Shown here piece after piece: positions 18,726 to 26,131 of a stretch of 64,000 nucleotides of DNA (the first letter of the stretch is position 1; each line of letters begins with the position of its first letter). The notes beneath the pieces are model-generated. The model saw only the letters and a list, made by a program, of their open reading frames with translations. It did no database searches and had not been told where the DNA came from. The DNA is taken from positions 1-64,000 of the forward strand of contig JBASRN010000239.1 of assembly GCA_049273855.1 (NCBI GenBank), written 5' to 3'. The position numbers and the translations under genes are program-made. This stretch comes from Onstottus_B sp049273855 (GTDB lineage: Bacteria > Acidobacteriota > Blastocatellia > UBA7656).

Positions 18726-18841
18726 GAGCTATGCAATCGTCCCCGACCCCGGTCCGGCCTGGTTCGCATTGGACTCAAGTCGCATCCTGCCGCGCAGCCT
18801 TGGCTTTCATTTTCATCGGTATAGCCGTTGCTCCCAGGGTA

Positions 18842-19279
18842 TCTTGACCTCCGAATTCTTTCTGGACGATGACCGTTTTATTGGTAAGATCCCGGTCAAG
18901 GCGGATGCAGCTTTGAGGAAGGCCTTCTTCGCGGCGAGCAAGCGCGCACAAGACCTGGCGCGGTTACGCTTGAAGACAAACCCGGACGATGCGAACTCGT
19001 TATTCGCGATGACTCTAAGCGTGGGAAGCCGACTATGCCAGCCTCATCGACAAGAAGCAACTCGATAGCCTGCGCATGATCCGGGAAGCTGATAAACTCG
19101 CCAAGAAACTGCTGGCTGGCGTCCCGGAAGGGGCCGATGCTTTGGAACTGGTCGCGGAGTTCCCACAGAATCCGCTTTTTGCAGCTGAGCTGGCCAAACT
19201 CAATGCTGTTTCACCCGATCCTCAACCTCATTTACCGATGCTCGAGACAGATCCACCAGTGCGGCCTTCCTTCTCTTGA
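18842..19279 (+). pseudogene. remnant of a TPR-type repeat protein
   Basis: Two reading frames together give pieces of one protein. The first frame reads DRFIGKIPVKADAALRKAF, then AQDLARLRLKTNPDDANSLF. After a frameshift near 19020 it continues as DYASLIDKKQLDSLRMIREA, DKLAKKLLAGVPEGADALEL, then jumps to VAEFPQNPLFAAELAKLN. This pattern of paired helices with NPDDANxLF is that of acidobacterial tetratricopeptide proteins, and the usual middle section appears to be deleted. No start codon with a ribosome site was found. It lies between Crp paralogue 1 and the first MLWTI protein, marking this as a region that has received and lost genes. Confidence 0.6.
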
Positions 19280-19483
19280 GAGACTTTCGGTTGCGGCGAC
19301 GTCATTTCCTTTACCTCTTCTTCTTACCTGGATCGACCTCACTCCGCGTTTGGCAGCCTGCCGCTTCGCGGGCTCGTCGCTCGAACCCCCACTTACAACC
19401 GGGATCACCACCTTGGCGCGCGCATCACCACGAGTAACGGTTGCTGTACCGATGGAGATTTCGTGGGCCAGGGTCTTCTCGCA
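19280..19483. other. spacer without a recognised gene
   Basis: Nothing I can classify. The minus strand has an open frame reading EISIGTATVTRGDARAKV, but it lacks a start and a match I trust. Confidence 0.3.
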
Positions 19484-19633
19484 TCAGATACCTGACCGCC
19501 GACCGCTTAGCAGATTGAAGATCAACACTACTACTGCGACGACGATCAGCAAGTGCACCAGGTTGCCGCCTACGCCGCCCAAAAACCCCAGCAACCACAG
19601 GATGAGAAGAATAACGAAGATTGTCCAAAGCAT
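19484..19633 (-). CDS. tiny membrane protein of the MLWTI (lmo0937-like) type, copy 1
   Basis: A 49-residue protein made of two hydrophobic helices joined by a Gly-rich turn (LLGFLGGVGGNLVHLL) and ending in the basic LLSGRRSGI. It matches the lmo0937-like family of very small membrane proteins seen in many bacteria, often near stress regulators; no biochemical role is established. GGAGG lies 8 bases before ATG 19633. The near-identical copy at 22092 and the shared Crp-type promoter element argue for a common induced role, perhaps membrane stabilisation, which is a guess. Confidence 0.82.
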   Translation of the reverse strand: MLWTIFVILLILWLLGFLGGVGGNLVHLLIVVAVVVLIFNLLSGRRSGI

Positions 19634-19719
19634 GGCACACCTCCAAGTTTGAGTTTTGCCCCTATATAAGCTTGTGTCGCTTTCGCGCCGATGCACTAAC
19701 GACTTAGCTTACATTCACA

Positions 19720-19762
19720 ATGATATGCTCGCTCGCGAGGGATTTCTGTCCAATATGGAACA
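19720..19762 (-). promoter_or_regulatory. Crp-type operator (site 3) plus -10 box of MLWTI gene 1
   Basis: TGTCCAATATGGAACA at 19747-19762; minus-strand -10 TATCAT at 19725-19720, 29.5 bp from the centre. Predicted leader of about 80 bases. Confidence 0.85.
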
Positions 19763-19786
19763 TTTATGAAAAGAAAAGAGCTCGTT

Positions 19787-19984
19787 TTACCGGGGCACAC
19801 CTCGGAGGGTGCGCGTCACTGACCAGACGAAGACGCCCCGATCGTGATAAGCGTCCAGCGCATTGACCCGCGCACTTCTTACAAGGTTCTCGCCTGAATC
19901 GGAGCGGCTCGGGAGGCGGCGAAAGCATTCCGTGGTAGATAACTTTCTTGATGTTGCAGAACCCCCGCCTCCCGAATCTCCCCC
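19787..19984 (-). ncRNA. candidate non-coding transcript from a Crp-type promoter
   Basis: A perfect operator and a -10 TACAAT point into about 200 bases with no credible coding frame; the only long ORF would start inside the operator, upstream of the transcript. The region contains an 11-bp perfect stem: TCGGGAGGCGG at 19909-19919 with CCGCCTCCCGA at 19965-19975. Near its end is a 7-bp stem (GCGCACC with GGTGTGC, one wobble pair), followed by a T-rich run before site 3. It could be a regulated small RNA or the leader of a lost gene. Confidence 0.4.
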
Positions 19985-19990
19985 AGTCGA

Positions 19991-20034
19991 ATTGTAAGCG
20001 CCCCTCGCAATGGGTTTCTGTCCAATATTGGACA
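19991..20034 (-). promoter_or_regulatory. Crp-type operator (site 4) plus -10 box, no ORF downstream
   Basis: Perfect palindrome TGTCCAATATTGGACA at 20019-20034; minus-strand -10 TACAAT at 19996-19991, 30.5 bp from the centre, followed by the candidate small RNA. Confidence 0.8.
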
Positions 20035-20076
20035 AGTTTTGAAGAATTGTTGGGTGAACGGTTGTCTGATCCGGGT

Positions 20077-20757
20077 TTAGAGGATCGATGCGAGGTAAGC
20101 AGTGAGCTTTTTTTCCTTAATAATCAGATGGTGCTCTGAGTTGTACTCAATGAGTTCGAGATTCCGAAATCGCTGCATAAACACGCTGATCCGCGGCCGC
20201 GTAGTACCTACCATTGTCGCCAATTCTTCGTGAGAGATCTTGACCTCGATGCGAATGCTCCGCGGGTCTTTCTTGCCGAGCTTCCTGGCGATTTGCAACA
20301 ACGTCTTCCCCAGGCGCTGCTCGCTATCAACCGTTACCAGGTTGGCGATGACCTGCTGTTGGTCTGCAACCCGCACAGCCAGGTACTTGACGAAGCCCTC
20401 GAGGAGCGAGTCTTTCGCCAACCTGTCAAGAAACTTGCCACAAGGGATCTCTTTCAAATAAGAGTCTTCCATCGCGGTTGCTGTTTCCAGTCGGCCCCCA
20501 AGCCCAGACAGGCATAGCTCGCCGAACACATCTCCCGCGCCGTGGATGGCTAGCATGCATTCCTTACCTTCAGACGAGCTCATGCACAGCTTGACCTGAC
20601 CTTTTTCAATGAAGTACACAGTCTCGCGTTCGTCCCCAACCGAGTAGACATTCTTGTGCTTGCCGACCTTGATAGCGCTCGAGTTTTTGGTTTCATTGAG
20701 CAATGACCCCTGCATTTGCTCTTTGAATTGATCCGACTGAGGAGTTTGCTGAATCAT
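20077..20757 (-). CDS. Crp/Fnr-family transcription regulator (paralogue 2)
   Basis: A 226-residue Crp-type protein: effector domain with ETVYFIEKGQVKLCM and GDVFGELCLSGLGGRLETA, dimer helix VDSEQRLGKTLLQIARKLG, and a winged helix with recognition segment MVGTTRPRISVFMQRFRNLE. It is close to paralogue 3 (EQRLGKTLL, GTTRPR, SVFMQRFRNL in both), so both probably bind the same palindrome. Its promoter carries that palindrome (site 5), which implies autoregulation or control by paralogue 3. ATG 20757 has GGAAGAGGT directly before it. Effector not evident; the Fnr cysteine motif is absent. Confidence 0.9.
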   Translation of the reverse strand: MIQQTPQSDQFKEQMQGSLLNETKNSSAIKVGKHKNVYSVGDERETVYFIEKGQVKLCMSSSEGKECMLAIHGAGDVFGELCLSGLGGRLETATAMEDSYLKEIPCGKFLDRLAKDSLLEGFVKYLAVRVADQQQVIANLVTVDSEQRLGKTLLQIARKLGKKDPRSIRIEVKISHEELATMVGTTRPRISVFMQRFRNLELIEYNSEHHLIIKEKKLTAYLASIL

Positions 20758-20816
20758 ACCTCTTCCATCCGCTTCCGCCGATTGCCTTTTCTGCCTTTAA
20801 TGCTGTCGACTACCCT

Positions 20817-20859
20817 AGTATACGCCTCTGATAAAAGCTGCGCTGTTCAATATTAGACA
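20817..20859 (-). promoter_or_regulatory. Crp-type operator (site 5) plus -10 box of Crp paralogue 2
   Basis: TGTTCAATATTAGACA at 20844-20859; minus-strand -10 TATACT at 20822-20817, 29.5 bp from the centre. Predicted leader of about 53 bases. Confidence 0.86.
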
Positions 20860-20940
20860 ATTGTCCACTTTGCCATTCATCTTAAAGGTCTACTCCTCCT
20901 TTGTGAGACCAACTCCACGGAACACCCGCAGTGGCCTCGC

Positions 20941-21225
20941 TCAGAGATACCGGCGCCTCGTCAGCAATCCCAGGACGCCAACGAACACCGCCGCTCCGAT
21001 AATCGCCCAGACGATCGGGAAGCTCGTTTGAGCGATCTTTAAAACATAGATCTCAGGTAAACCGAATTGTTTGACGGCCCAGCTTCCAATCAGTGCGCCG
21101 ATGAAGCCGATGGCGATCGAGGTCAAGCACCCTCCGCGTGAATATCCCGCGAGCTTTTGAGCGATCACGCCCACAATTCCGCCGACGATCAAAAGAACGA
21201 TCAGACTTTCCACGCTCAAGTTCAT
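20941..21225 (-). CDS. GlsB/YeaQ/YmgE-family small membrane protein
   Basis: A 94-residue protein with three hydrophobic segments: LIVLLIVGGIVGVIAQ, LTSIAIGFIGALIGSW and PIVWAIIGAAVFVGVLGLL. The GGIVGxxAxxL...GxxxxxxxGxxGAxxG pattern is that of the transglycosylase-associated (YeaQ/GlsB) family, general-stress membrane proteins of unknown mechanism. ATG 21225 follows GGAGTAGAAC. I found no copy of the shared operator upstream: ACTAGT occurs at 21278-21283, but its arms do not fit. It is grouped with other stress-type small membrane proteins. Confidence 0.85.
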   Translation of the reverse strand: MNLSVESLIVLLIVGGIVGVIAQKLAGYSRGGCLTSIAIGFIGALIGSWAVKQFGLPEIYVLKIAQTSFPIVWAIIGAAVFVGVLGLLTRRRYL

Positions 21226-21364
21226 GTTCTACTCCGGTTTCTCCTGCCACGAGCACCACCAATAAGCCCATCCTGAACTAGTCCGAGAGCGTGCTTATGT
21301 TGTGTGGCTTAACCGGTGTCGAGAAGCGCCGCCAGGGCGGCGTTTCCCGAACAACACAGCTTTA

Positions 21365-21655
21365 TTATGGCGTGACCGCTGTCTTAACAGCGCGTTTTGT
21401 GCCCCGGCCTATGTGCCTGCCGGCGTAGCCGATGTGCTTGCCAAAGCGCTTGCCGCCGCGCAGGATGCGGCCGCGCTTGACGCTGCGTCCAAGGCTCTTA
21501 CCTGCCTTGCCCGCTTGCTTACCGCCTTCCTTCATCTGTCCTTTGGCTGTAGGCGGGCCCTGCGTGTCCTGCTGAGCGAACGCCAGCGGCGCCGCCACAG
21601 CGAGGATAGTCACTGCCGCCGTTGTTAGTATCACCCGGCTTATTCTGAGTTTCAT
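21365..21655 (-). CDS. small secreted basic protein
   Basis: A 96-residue exported protein. The signal peptide ILTTAAVTILAVAAPLAFAQ is followed by a Lys/Arg/Gly-rich body (KEGGKQAGKAGKSLGRSVKR, GRHIGRGTKRAVKTAV). No cysteine or catalytic motif; it could be a DNA- or envelope-binding cationic protein. Three in-frame ATGs occur; 21655 is best placed relative to the GAGGAG about 8 bases upstream. The gene begins only 12 bases after the stop of the small membrane gene at 21667-21918, so the two may be cotranscribed. Not recognised as a named family. Confidence 0.68.
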   Translation of the reverse strand: MKLRISRVILTTAAVTILAVAAPLAFAQQDTQGPPTAKGQMKEGGKQAGKAGKSLGRSVKRGRILRGGKRFGKHIGYAGRHIGRGTKRAVKTAVTP

Positions 21656-21666
21656 GTTCATACTCC

Positions 21667-21918
21667 TCAACTCCTATCCAACAAGATTTCTTTCTCAATT
21701 CGCCCGCTATTCTCCGGACGCTCTATAGAGTTCAGCACATCGACCGCTCTTTCCGCCTGACTCAAATGAAAGGCGGCAGGCTCGAATGATGCGGCGAGGG
21801 TCGGAACTCGAAGCGCCCTGCACAACATCAAGAACGTGGCTTCGAGCACGAGTCCACCGAGCGCTACTGCCACTGCCGTCATCATAAGCCCCATTCCTAA
21901 AGCCGTAGTCTCCATCAT
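21667..21918 (-). CDS. small membrane hypothetical protein
   Basis: An 83-residue protein with one long hydrophobic N-terminal segment (LMMTAVAVALGGLVLEATFLML) and a soluble charged C-terminal half (QAERAVDVLNSIERPEN). No family recognised. The ribosome site is weak (GGAA about 8 bases before the ATG), but the tight spacing to the next gene and the membrane-protein composition support it. Confidence 0.5.
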   Translation of the reverse strand: MMETTALGMGLMMTAVAVALGGLVLEATFLMLCRALRVPTLAASFEPAAFHLSQAERAVDVLNSIERPENSGRIEKEILLDRS

Positions 21919-22091
21919 TTCGCGTGTTCCAGCGTCGCCTTGTTCTCAACATCGTCGTCTAAGCTTGGCGGCAACGGACGTAGAGTTGGTTACCGCTTAC
22001 AGGTGCGGATTGGGCTCTCTGCGATTGCAACACAGAATCAAATCCCTGCTTCCATCAGCGGTTGTTTGACAGAGAAGCGTTGCGTTGCCGC

Positions 22092-22241
22092 TTAGATCAC
22101 CGTCCGACGGCCGCTGAGCAGGTTGAAGATCAACACTACCACCGCAACCACAAGCAACAGGTGAATCAACCCGCCGCCGACCCCGCCAAGCAACCCCAGC
22201 AGCCACAGAACCAGCAGAATAACCAAGATTGTCCAAAGCAT
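22092..22241 (-). CDS. tiny membrane protein of the MLWTI (lmo0937-like) type, copy 2
   Basis: A 49-residue protein nearly identical to the copy at 19484 (MLWTILVILLVLWLLGLL opening, LIFNLLSGRRTVI end). GGAGGTGGAACT precedes the ATG. The coding similarity of the two copies, with unrelated DNA between them, suggests a recent duplication or strong selection. The promoter carries a degenerate copy of the shared operator at the usual distance. Confidence 0.82.
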   Translation of the reverse strand: MLWTILVILLVLWLLGLLGGVGGGLIHLLLVVAVVVLIFNLLSGRRTVI

Positions 22242-22307
22242 AGTTCCACCTCCACGTGTAGCACGTACCTCGGTGTCGAGCGCACCCGACTGCGGTTTAC
22301 ATTTCAG

Positions 22308-22350
22308 ATGCTACGCCTGTTCGAGATGAGTTTCTGTGCAGTAAGAGACA
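22308..22350 (-). promoter_or_regulatory. degenerate Crp-type operator (site 6) plus -10 box of MLWTI gene 2
   Basis: TGTGCAGTAAGAGACA at 22335-22350 keeps 11 of 16 consensus bases and the outer flanks (TTTC before, TTCTCGAAAA after). Minus-strand -10 TAGCAT at 22313-22308 is exactly 29.5 bp from the centre. Confidence 0.7.
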
Positions 22351-22513
22351 TTCTCGAAAATAATCGGCTGCTATGATCAGTGCTACTCACAAGGTCAGCG
22401 AAGCCGAGTCAGACAATGCGCGCCCCTGATCACTCAATTACTAGTCGGGCTAAGGCGGCGTTTAGTTCGCTTGTCCGGTCCCCTGGCCTCACGTAGAAAT
22501 GTGCTGGAAGGGT

Positions 22514-22544
22514 CTTGAAGGCTTCTACCGTTGTTGTGTACACT
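22514..22544 (+). promoter_or_regulatory. possible sigma-70 promoter of Crp paralogue 3
   Basis: TTGAAG (22515-22520) and TACACT (22539-22544) are 18 bases apart, 62 bases before ATG 22606. No copy of the palindrome lies upstream, so this paralogue may be expressed constitutively and act as the master regulator. Confidence 0.4.
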
Positions 22545-22605
22545 ATTAGCACGAAGGGTAATTAACAGTCATTACCTCGTAAACGCCCGGTCGCTGGGTC
22601 GAAGC

Positions 22606-23286
22606 ATGATTCAAGATTATCCTGAGACTGTTCTATTCAAAGAACAGATCCGCGAGTCGTTGCAACGCGAGATCAAGAACTCGCGCGCCGTCAAGATCGC
22701 CAAACACGCAAACGTCTACGTCTGTGGAGAGGAAGACGAGATGGTCTACTTCGTCGAGAGCGGGCAGATAAAGCTGCTTATGCTCTCTTCTGAAGGCAAA
22801 GAATGTCTCCTTGCTATCCACGCTTCAGGAGATGTCTTCGGCGAGTTGTGTCTGTCGGGGATAGCAGGCCGGCTGGAAACTGCGACCGCAATGGAAGACA
22901 CGCTCTTGAAAAAGGTCCCGTGTGCAAAGTTCCTCGAACGTTTGGCCACCGACTCGCTGCTTGAAGGTTTCGTCAAGTATCTGGCTGTGCGCGTTGCAGA
23001 CCAACAGGCGGTCATCGCTAATCTTGTGACGGTTGATAGCGAACAACGATTAGGGAAAACCTTGTTGCACCTGGCCAGACAACTGGGCAAGAAGGGTGCT
23101 CGCAGCACACACATCGAGTTGAGGATTTCGCACGAAGAGCTGTCGAACATGATCGGCACAACGCGGCCCCGCGTCAGCGTGTTTATGCAGAGATTTCGGA
23201 ACCTGGGTCTGATTGAGCTCAATGAAAAGCACTATCTACTCGTCAAGGAAGACAGGCTCGCCGCTTACCTCGCATCGATTACCTAG
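22606..23286 (+). CDS. Crp/Fnr-family transcription regulator (paralogue 3)
   Basis: A 226-residue Crp-type protein, the only one of the three on the plus strand. Effector domain DEMVYFVESGQIKLLMLSSE and GDVFGELCLSGIAGRLETA; dimer helix TVDSEQRLGKTLLHLAR; recognition segment MIGTTRPRVSVFMQRFRNLG. ATG 22606 (MIQDYPETV) matches the starts of the two paralogues (MIQQTPQSD, MIGQTPQAE); an upstream start at 22531 would add a non-conserved tail. It is immediately followed by operator site 7. Effector unknown. Confidence 0.9.
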   Translation: MIQDYPETVLFKEQIRESLQREIKNSRAVKIAKHANVYVCGEEDEMVYFVESGQIKLLMLSSEGKECLLAIHASGDVFGELCLSGIAGRLETATAMEDTLLKKVPCAKFLERLATDSLLEGFVKYLAVRVADQQAVIANLVTVDSEQRLGKTLLHLARQLGKKGARSTHIELRISHEELSNMIGTTRPRVSVFMQRFRNLGLIELNEKHYLLVKEDRLAAYLASIT

Positions 23287-23332
23287 CCCGGCTGCGCACT
23301 GCCCTGCCCGATTGAAACTTTATCCTCACACC

Positions 23333-23375
23333 TGTCCAATAGTGAACAGCATTGAATCCGCAATTGGAGTATTGT
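23333..23375 (+). promoter_or_regulatory. Crp-type operator (site 7) plus -10 box of the receiver-domain gene
   Basis: TGTCCAATAGTGAACA at 23333-23348; plus-strand -10 TATTGT at 23370-23375, 29.5 bp from the centre. It is the only copy firing rightwards, and predicts a leader of about 180 bases. Confidence 0.78.
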
Positions 23376-23386
23376 GGTCGCAGTTT

Positions 23387-23449
23387 GCCAATTGTGTACG
23401 GCATCGCCGGCAATGACATCATTCACGGCGCTCCCGTACACCAATTGGC
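23387..23449 (+). other. stem-loop at the 5' end of the receiver-domain transcript
   Basis: GCCAATTGTGTACGG (23387-23401) pairs with CCGTACACCAATTGGC (23434-23449) with one bulged base. The predicted transcript start (about 23382) is only a few bases upstream. Related AATTGG-type words recur to about 23478. Confidence 0.5.
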
Positions 23450-23563
23450 GATTGGCACAGGTTGGTAATTGGTACAGGGCCTAACTGCTTCGGCGGGACA
23501 AACAGAAGCTCCATTAGAGACAGGGCCGTTATTTAATCCATTGCCCGGAATTGAGAGATCGAA

Positions 23564-23965
23564 ATGACAGCATCTGTATTAGTAGAAAGAAAACGGATTC
23601 TCTGCGTTGATGACCATGAGGATACAAGGGATCTTATGCGGGTGCTGCTTGGCACATACGGCTATGAAGCGGTAATCGCCGATTCGGTCGCCGACGCGTT
23701 GGAAAGTGCCCGGTCCGGCGGGCTCGCCTTGTGCATACTTGATCATTGGCTGACGGAGAGCAACGGAATCGAGCTATGTCAGCAGATTCGCGCCTTTGAT
23801 TCAGACACGCCGATTATGTTCTATTCAGGCGCGGGCTATAAGGCCGATATTCAAAAGGGGCTAGCTGCCGGCGCGCAGGCGTACCTTGTCAAGCCGGACT
23901 TCGACCATCTGAAGCCTACTATTGACCGGCTCATCGATGAAGCCGGCTCCAGCACTCATCACTAA
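23564..23965 (+). CDS. single-domain response regulator (receiver only)
   Basis: A 133-residue CheY-like receiver: acidic pair in ILCVDDHEDTRDLMR, phospho-acceptor Asp in LCILDHWLTESNG, Ser in FYSGAG and Lys in YLVKPDF. There is no output domain, so it acts by protein contact or as a phosphate relay. The usual DxxMP after the phospho-Asp is DHWLTE, a common variant in hybrid-kinase-type receivers. GAGAGATCGAA precedes the ATG. No kinase gene is adjacent. The upstream Crp-type operator puts a phosphorelay component under the island's regulators. Confidence 0.88.
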   Translation: MTASVLVERKRILCVDDHEDTRDLMRVLLGTYGYEAVIADSVADALESARSGGLALCILDHWLTESNGIELCQQIRAFDSDTPIMFYSGAGYKADIQKGLAAGAQAYLVKPDFDHLKPTIDRLIDEAGSSTHH

Positions 23966-24097
23966 ACAAAAGTACGATCATAACAAGAGCGGGATCTATT
24001 CTCTGACTTTCCTATTTTCTCAATTCGGCATCGGGTACTTGGCCTAAAATGTGTTGCTTCGAAAAACGACTGATGCGCGCTCCAAGGACTCTGCATT

Positions 24098-24244
24098 TCA
24101 GTCTCCGGTAGGTTTCTCCCAAGCCTCCCGCCGAATATGCACGGCCGCCGTTGCGATCCGGTCATCAGGAAGACGAAACTCTACGACACCCCTTCCAGTC
24201 CCACCCTCGGAAACCACCCGAACTTCTAAAGCTGTTTCTTTCAT
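24098..24244 (-). CDS. 48-residue hypothetical protein
   Basis: The short frame from MKETALEVRVVSEGGTGRG to HIRREAWEKPTGD is preceded by AGGAGATAGA, a strong and well-spaced ribosome site, which is the main support. It is soluble, with an alternating beta-strand character (VVEFRLPDDRIATAAVHI). No family recognised. Confidence 0.5.
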   Translation of the reverse strand: MKETALEVRVVSEGGTGRGVVEFRLPDDRIATAAVHIRREAWEKPTGD

Positions 24245-24739
24245 TCTATCTCCTGCGTTCGCGAATCCAGATTCGCAAGCAACCCCAGAACCATTCAAAA
24301 GACCGAGCAATATGATGCTCGTTGCTGCCAATGGCGTTCGCTCCCGAGTCGTATTAATCAATTCCACCACCCCCTGCCAGACGAGTATGATCGTCTATTG
24401 GCGGTTTAGATGACTCTTTTTTCCCGCCTCTATGAGTGTTACCGCACGGACAGTCACTGACCAGTTCTCGTATTATATGTTCTCGTGTCCTATGCCGCAG
24501 TGAAGTCTCCATCCTTACAGGCGCGACGCTGTAACGGTTCAGACTGTGGCAAACGAGCAATAAGCGCTAAGGCGCAAGGAAACCTGGTCAGCCAAACGGT
24601 TTGCAAGATCTGAGAAGGCCATAATCAGGCTGATTAACATTGATGGCATTTCATACCAGGACGCCTACGGCAACAAGCCCTCCAAGGGAAACGCGGCAGC
24701 GCAATGGGTGAGACCGCGGCATCGAGTTCCAAGGAGAGT
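24245..24739. other. spacer without a recognised gene
   Basis: About 500 bases with no credible gene. At 24437-24452 TGTTACCGCACGGACA resembles the shared operator weakly, but no matching -10 box was found in either direction. Confidence 0.35.
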
Positions 24740-24773
24740 AAAAGCCCGCCGCTATGAATTCACAGCAACGGGC
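24740..24773 (-). terminator. hairpin terminator after Gln-rich gene 2
   Basis: On the minus strand GCCCG ... CGGGC encloses a near-palindrome centred on GAATTC, followed by TTTT, 35 bases after the stop codon. Confidence 0.7.
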
Positions 24774-24807
24774 ATAATCCCCACAAAGTACGTCACCTTC
24801 TGAGCCC

Positions 24808-25905
24808 TTAACGAAGCGATTCCAAGTTGAGAACCAGCGAAAGAACGGAGCCCAGGATGGAATACGTTCCGTTAGAGTAGCTGCCGAATTGATGCCGGCT
24901 GTTATAGCCGTCTTCATAACCCCGGCGGAAGCCCTCGCGGAAGTAGTAGTTGTAGTCGTTCTGGTCTACGTAGTAGCCACTATAGCCGTAGTTCGCATCC
25001 TGATAGCCATAGGAGTCTTGATAGTTGGACTGCCAGCGATCCTGACGGTCCGCCTGTCCCGCGCGAAACCCCTGCTCGTAGCCATAGTTGACGGCCTGCC
25101 GGAGCAGATTCGCGCCGTATTGGTTGGTCTCGTAGTAGCTGCCGCCACGCGAGTACCGGTAGTTCGGAGCCGCGTAGAAGTACTGATTGCGATTGTTGTT
25201 GTAGCTCCGCGCGTTCTGAAGACGAATCTGCTGCAAGCGCGCCCAGTACTGTTGCTGATAGCGATACTGCGCCATACGCCTCTGTTGCTGTAGCTGCGAT
25301 GTGCGCTGCTGTGTGAGAGCCTGCTGCTGCCCCAGTTGTTGACGGTACTCTGTCTGACGCCGATCCTGCTGCTCGACACGTTGCTGACGGTTGTTAGCCG
25401 AACGCTGCTGGACAGCCTGAGTCTGCTGCTGACGCTCTTGGGTTGCCTGAGTCTGTTCCTGACGCTGCTTGATATTGGCCTGCCTCTGAGCAGCTTGAGT
25501 CTGTTGCTGACGCTGCCGGGCAGCTTGAGTCTGTTGCTGACGCTGCTGGGCAGCCTGAGTCTGTTCCTGACGCTGCTGCTGATCTTGCGTTTCCTGCTTG
25601 CGTTGCGGCTTATTGGCCTGTTGCTGCGCAGCCTGACTTTGTTGCTGACTTCGCTGCCGTTGCTGCTGAGCTTCCTGTTTTCGTTGCTGCTGAGGCTGGG
25701 CTGCCTGCTCTTTATTCTGCTGCTTATTAGCCTGCTTCTGAGCAGGCTGTTGTTGATCACTCTTTTGCTGCGCGGCTTTGCGCTGCTGCTTGCTTTGCTG
25801 CTTGTCCTGGTTTTCCTGCGCGTAGGTCGGTGTGCTCGTTCCCGTCAGCAACACCCCGCTGACCACAAACGCCACAAGGACCCGGCTTAAGATATTGACT
25901 TTCAT
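24808..25905 (-). CDS. secreted Gln-rich protein with Tyr/Gly-rich C-terminal domain (paralogue 2)
   Basis: A 365-residue exported paralogue of the protein at 16639. Signal peptide VLVAFVVSGVLLTGTSTPTY, then about 170 residues of Gln/Ala/Arg/Thr repeats (RQQQTQAAR, RQQQTQAAQ), then the shared C-terminal domain YSRGGSYYETNQYGANLLR, GYEQGFRAGQADRQ, FREGFRRGYEDGYNSR and a hydrophobic tail. The repeat tracts differ in composition from paralogue 1 (Lys there, Thr/Arg here) while the C-terminal domain is strongly conserved, so that domain is probably the functional part. GGGG with poor spacing precedes ATG 25905. Operator site 8 lies about 255 bases upstream. Confidence 0.85.
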   Translation of the reverse strand: MKVNILSRVLVAFVVSGVLLTGTSTPTYAQENQDKQQSKQQRKAAQQKSDQQQPAQKQANKQQNKEQAAQPQQQRKQEAQQQRQRSQQQSQAAQQQANKPQRKQETQDQQQRQEQTQAAQQRQQQTQAARQRQQQTQAAQRQANIKQRQEQTQATQERQQQTQAVQQRSANNRQQRVEQQDRRQTEYRQQLGQQQALTQQRTSQLQQQRRMAQYRYQQQYWARLQQIRLQNARSYNNNRNQYFYAAPNYRYSRGGSYYETNQYGANLLRQAVNYGYEQGFRAGQADRQDRWQSNYQDSYGYQDANYGYSGYYVDQNDYNYYFREGFRRGYEDGYNSRHQFGSYSNGTYSILGSVLSLVLNLESLR

Positions 25906-26131
25906 TTGAACCCCTTTCTTAGCAATCCGATCGCTCCGCGCGAAGAATTCATCGAGGCTTGGAGCGAAGCGCCTCGAGGTTTAACAACTCGCCGGATCTG
26001 CGACGAGCCACTTCGGCCGACCTGGTCAATTAAGGCGCTCGCCCTACTAACCTCAGAAGATACGATCCGTGCTGCGGCGAAGGAACAGCAGGTGGTAGGA
26101 GACCAGTAAAAACTAATTCGCTATCCAACGA

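Noticed and set aside
19787..20035. 82-codon minus-strand ORF beginning MSNIGQKPIARG
   Set aside because: Its start lies inside operator site 4, upstream of the predicted transcript, and it has no ribosome site or family look.
21271..21290. ACTAGT centre before the GlsB gene as an operator copy
   Set aside because: The centre matches site 8 but the outer TGT/ACA arms are absent.
24437..24452. TGTTACCGCACGGACA as a ninth operator
   Set aside because: The arms only partly match and no TA...T hexamer lies at 29-31 bp on either strand with a gene behind it.
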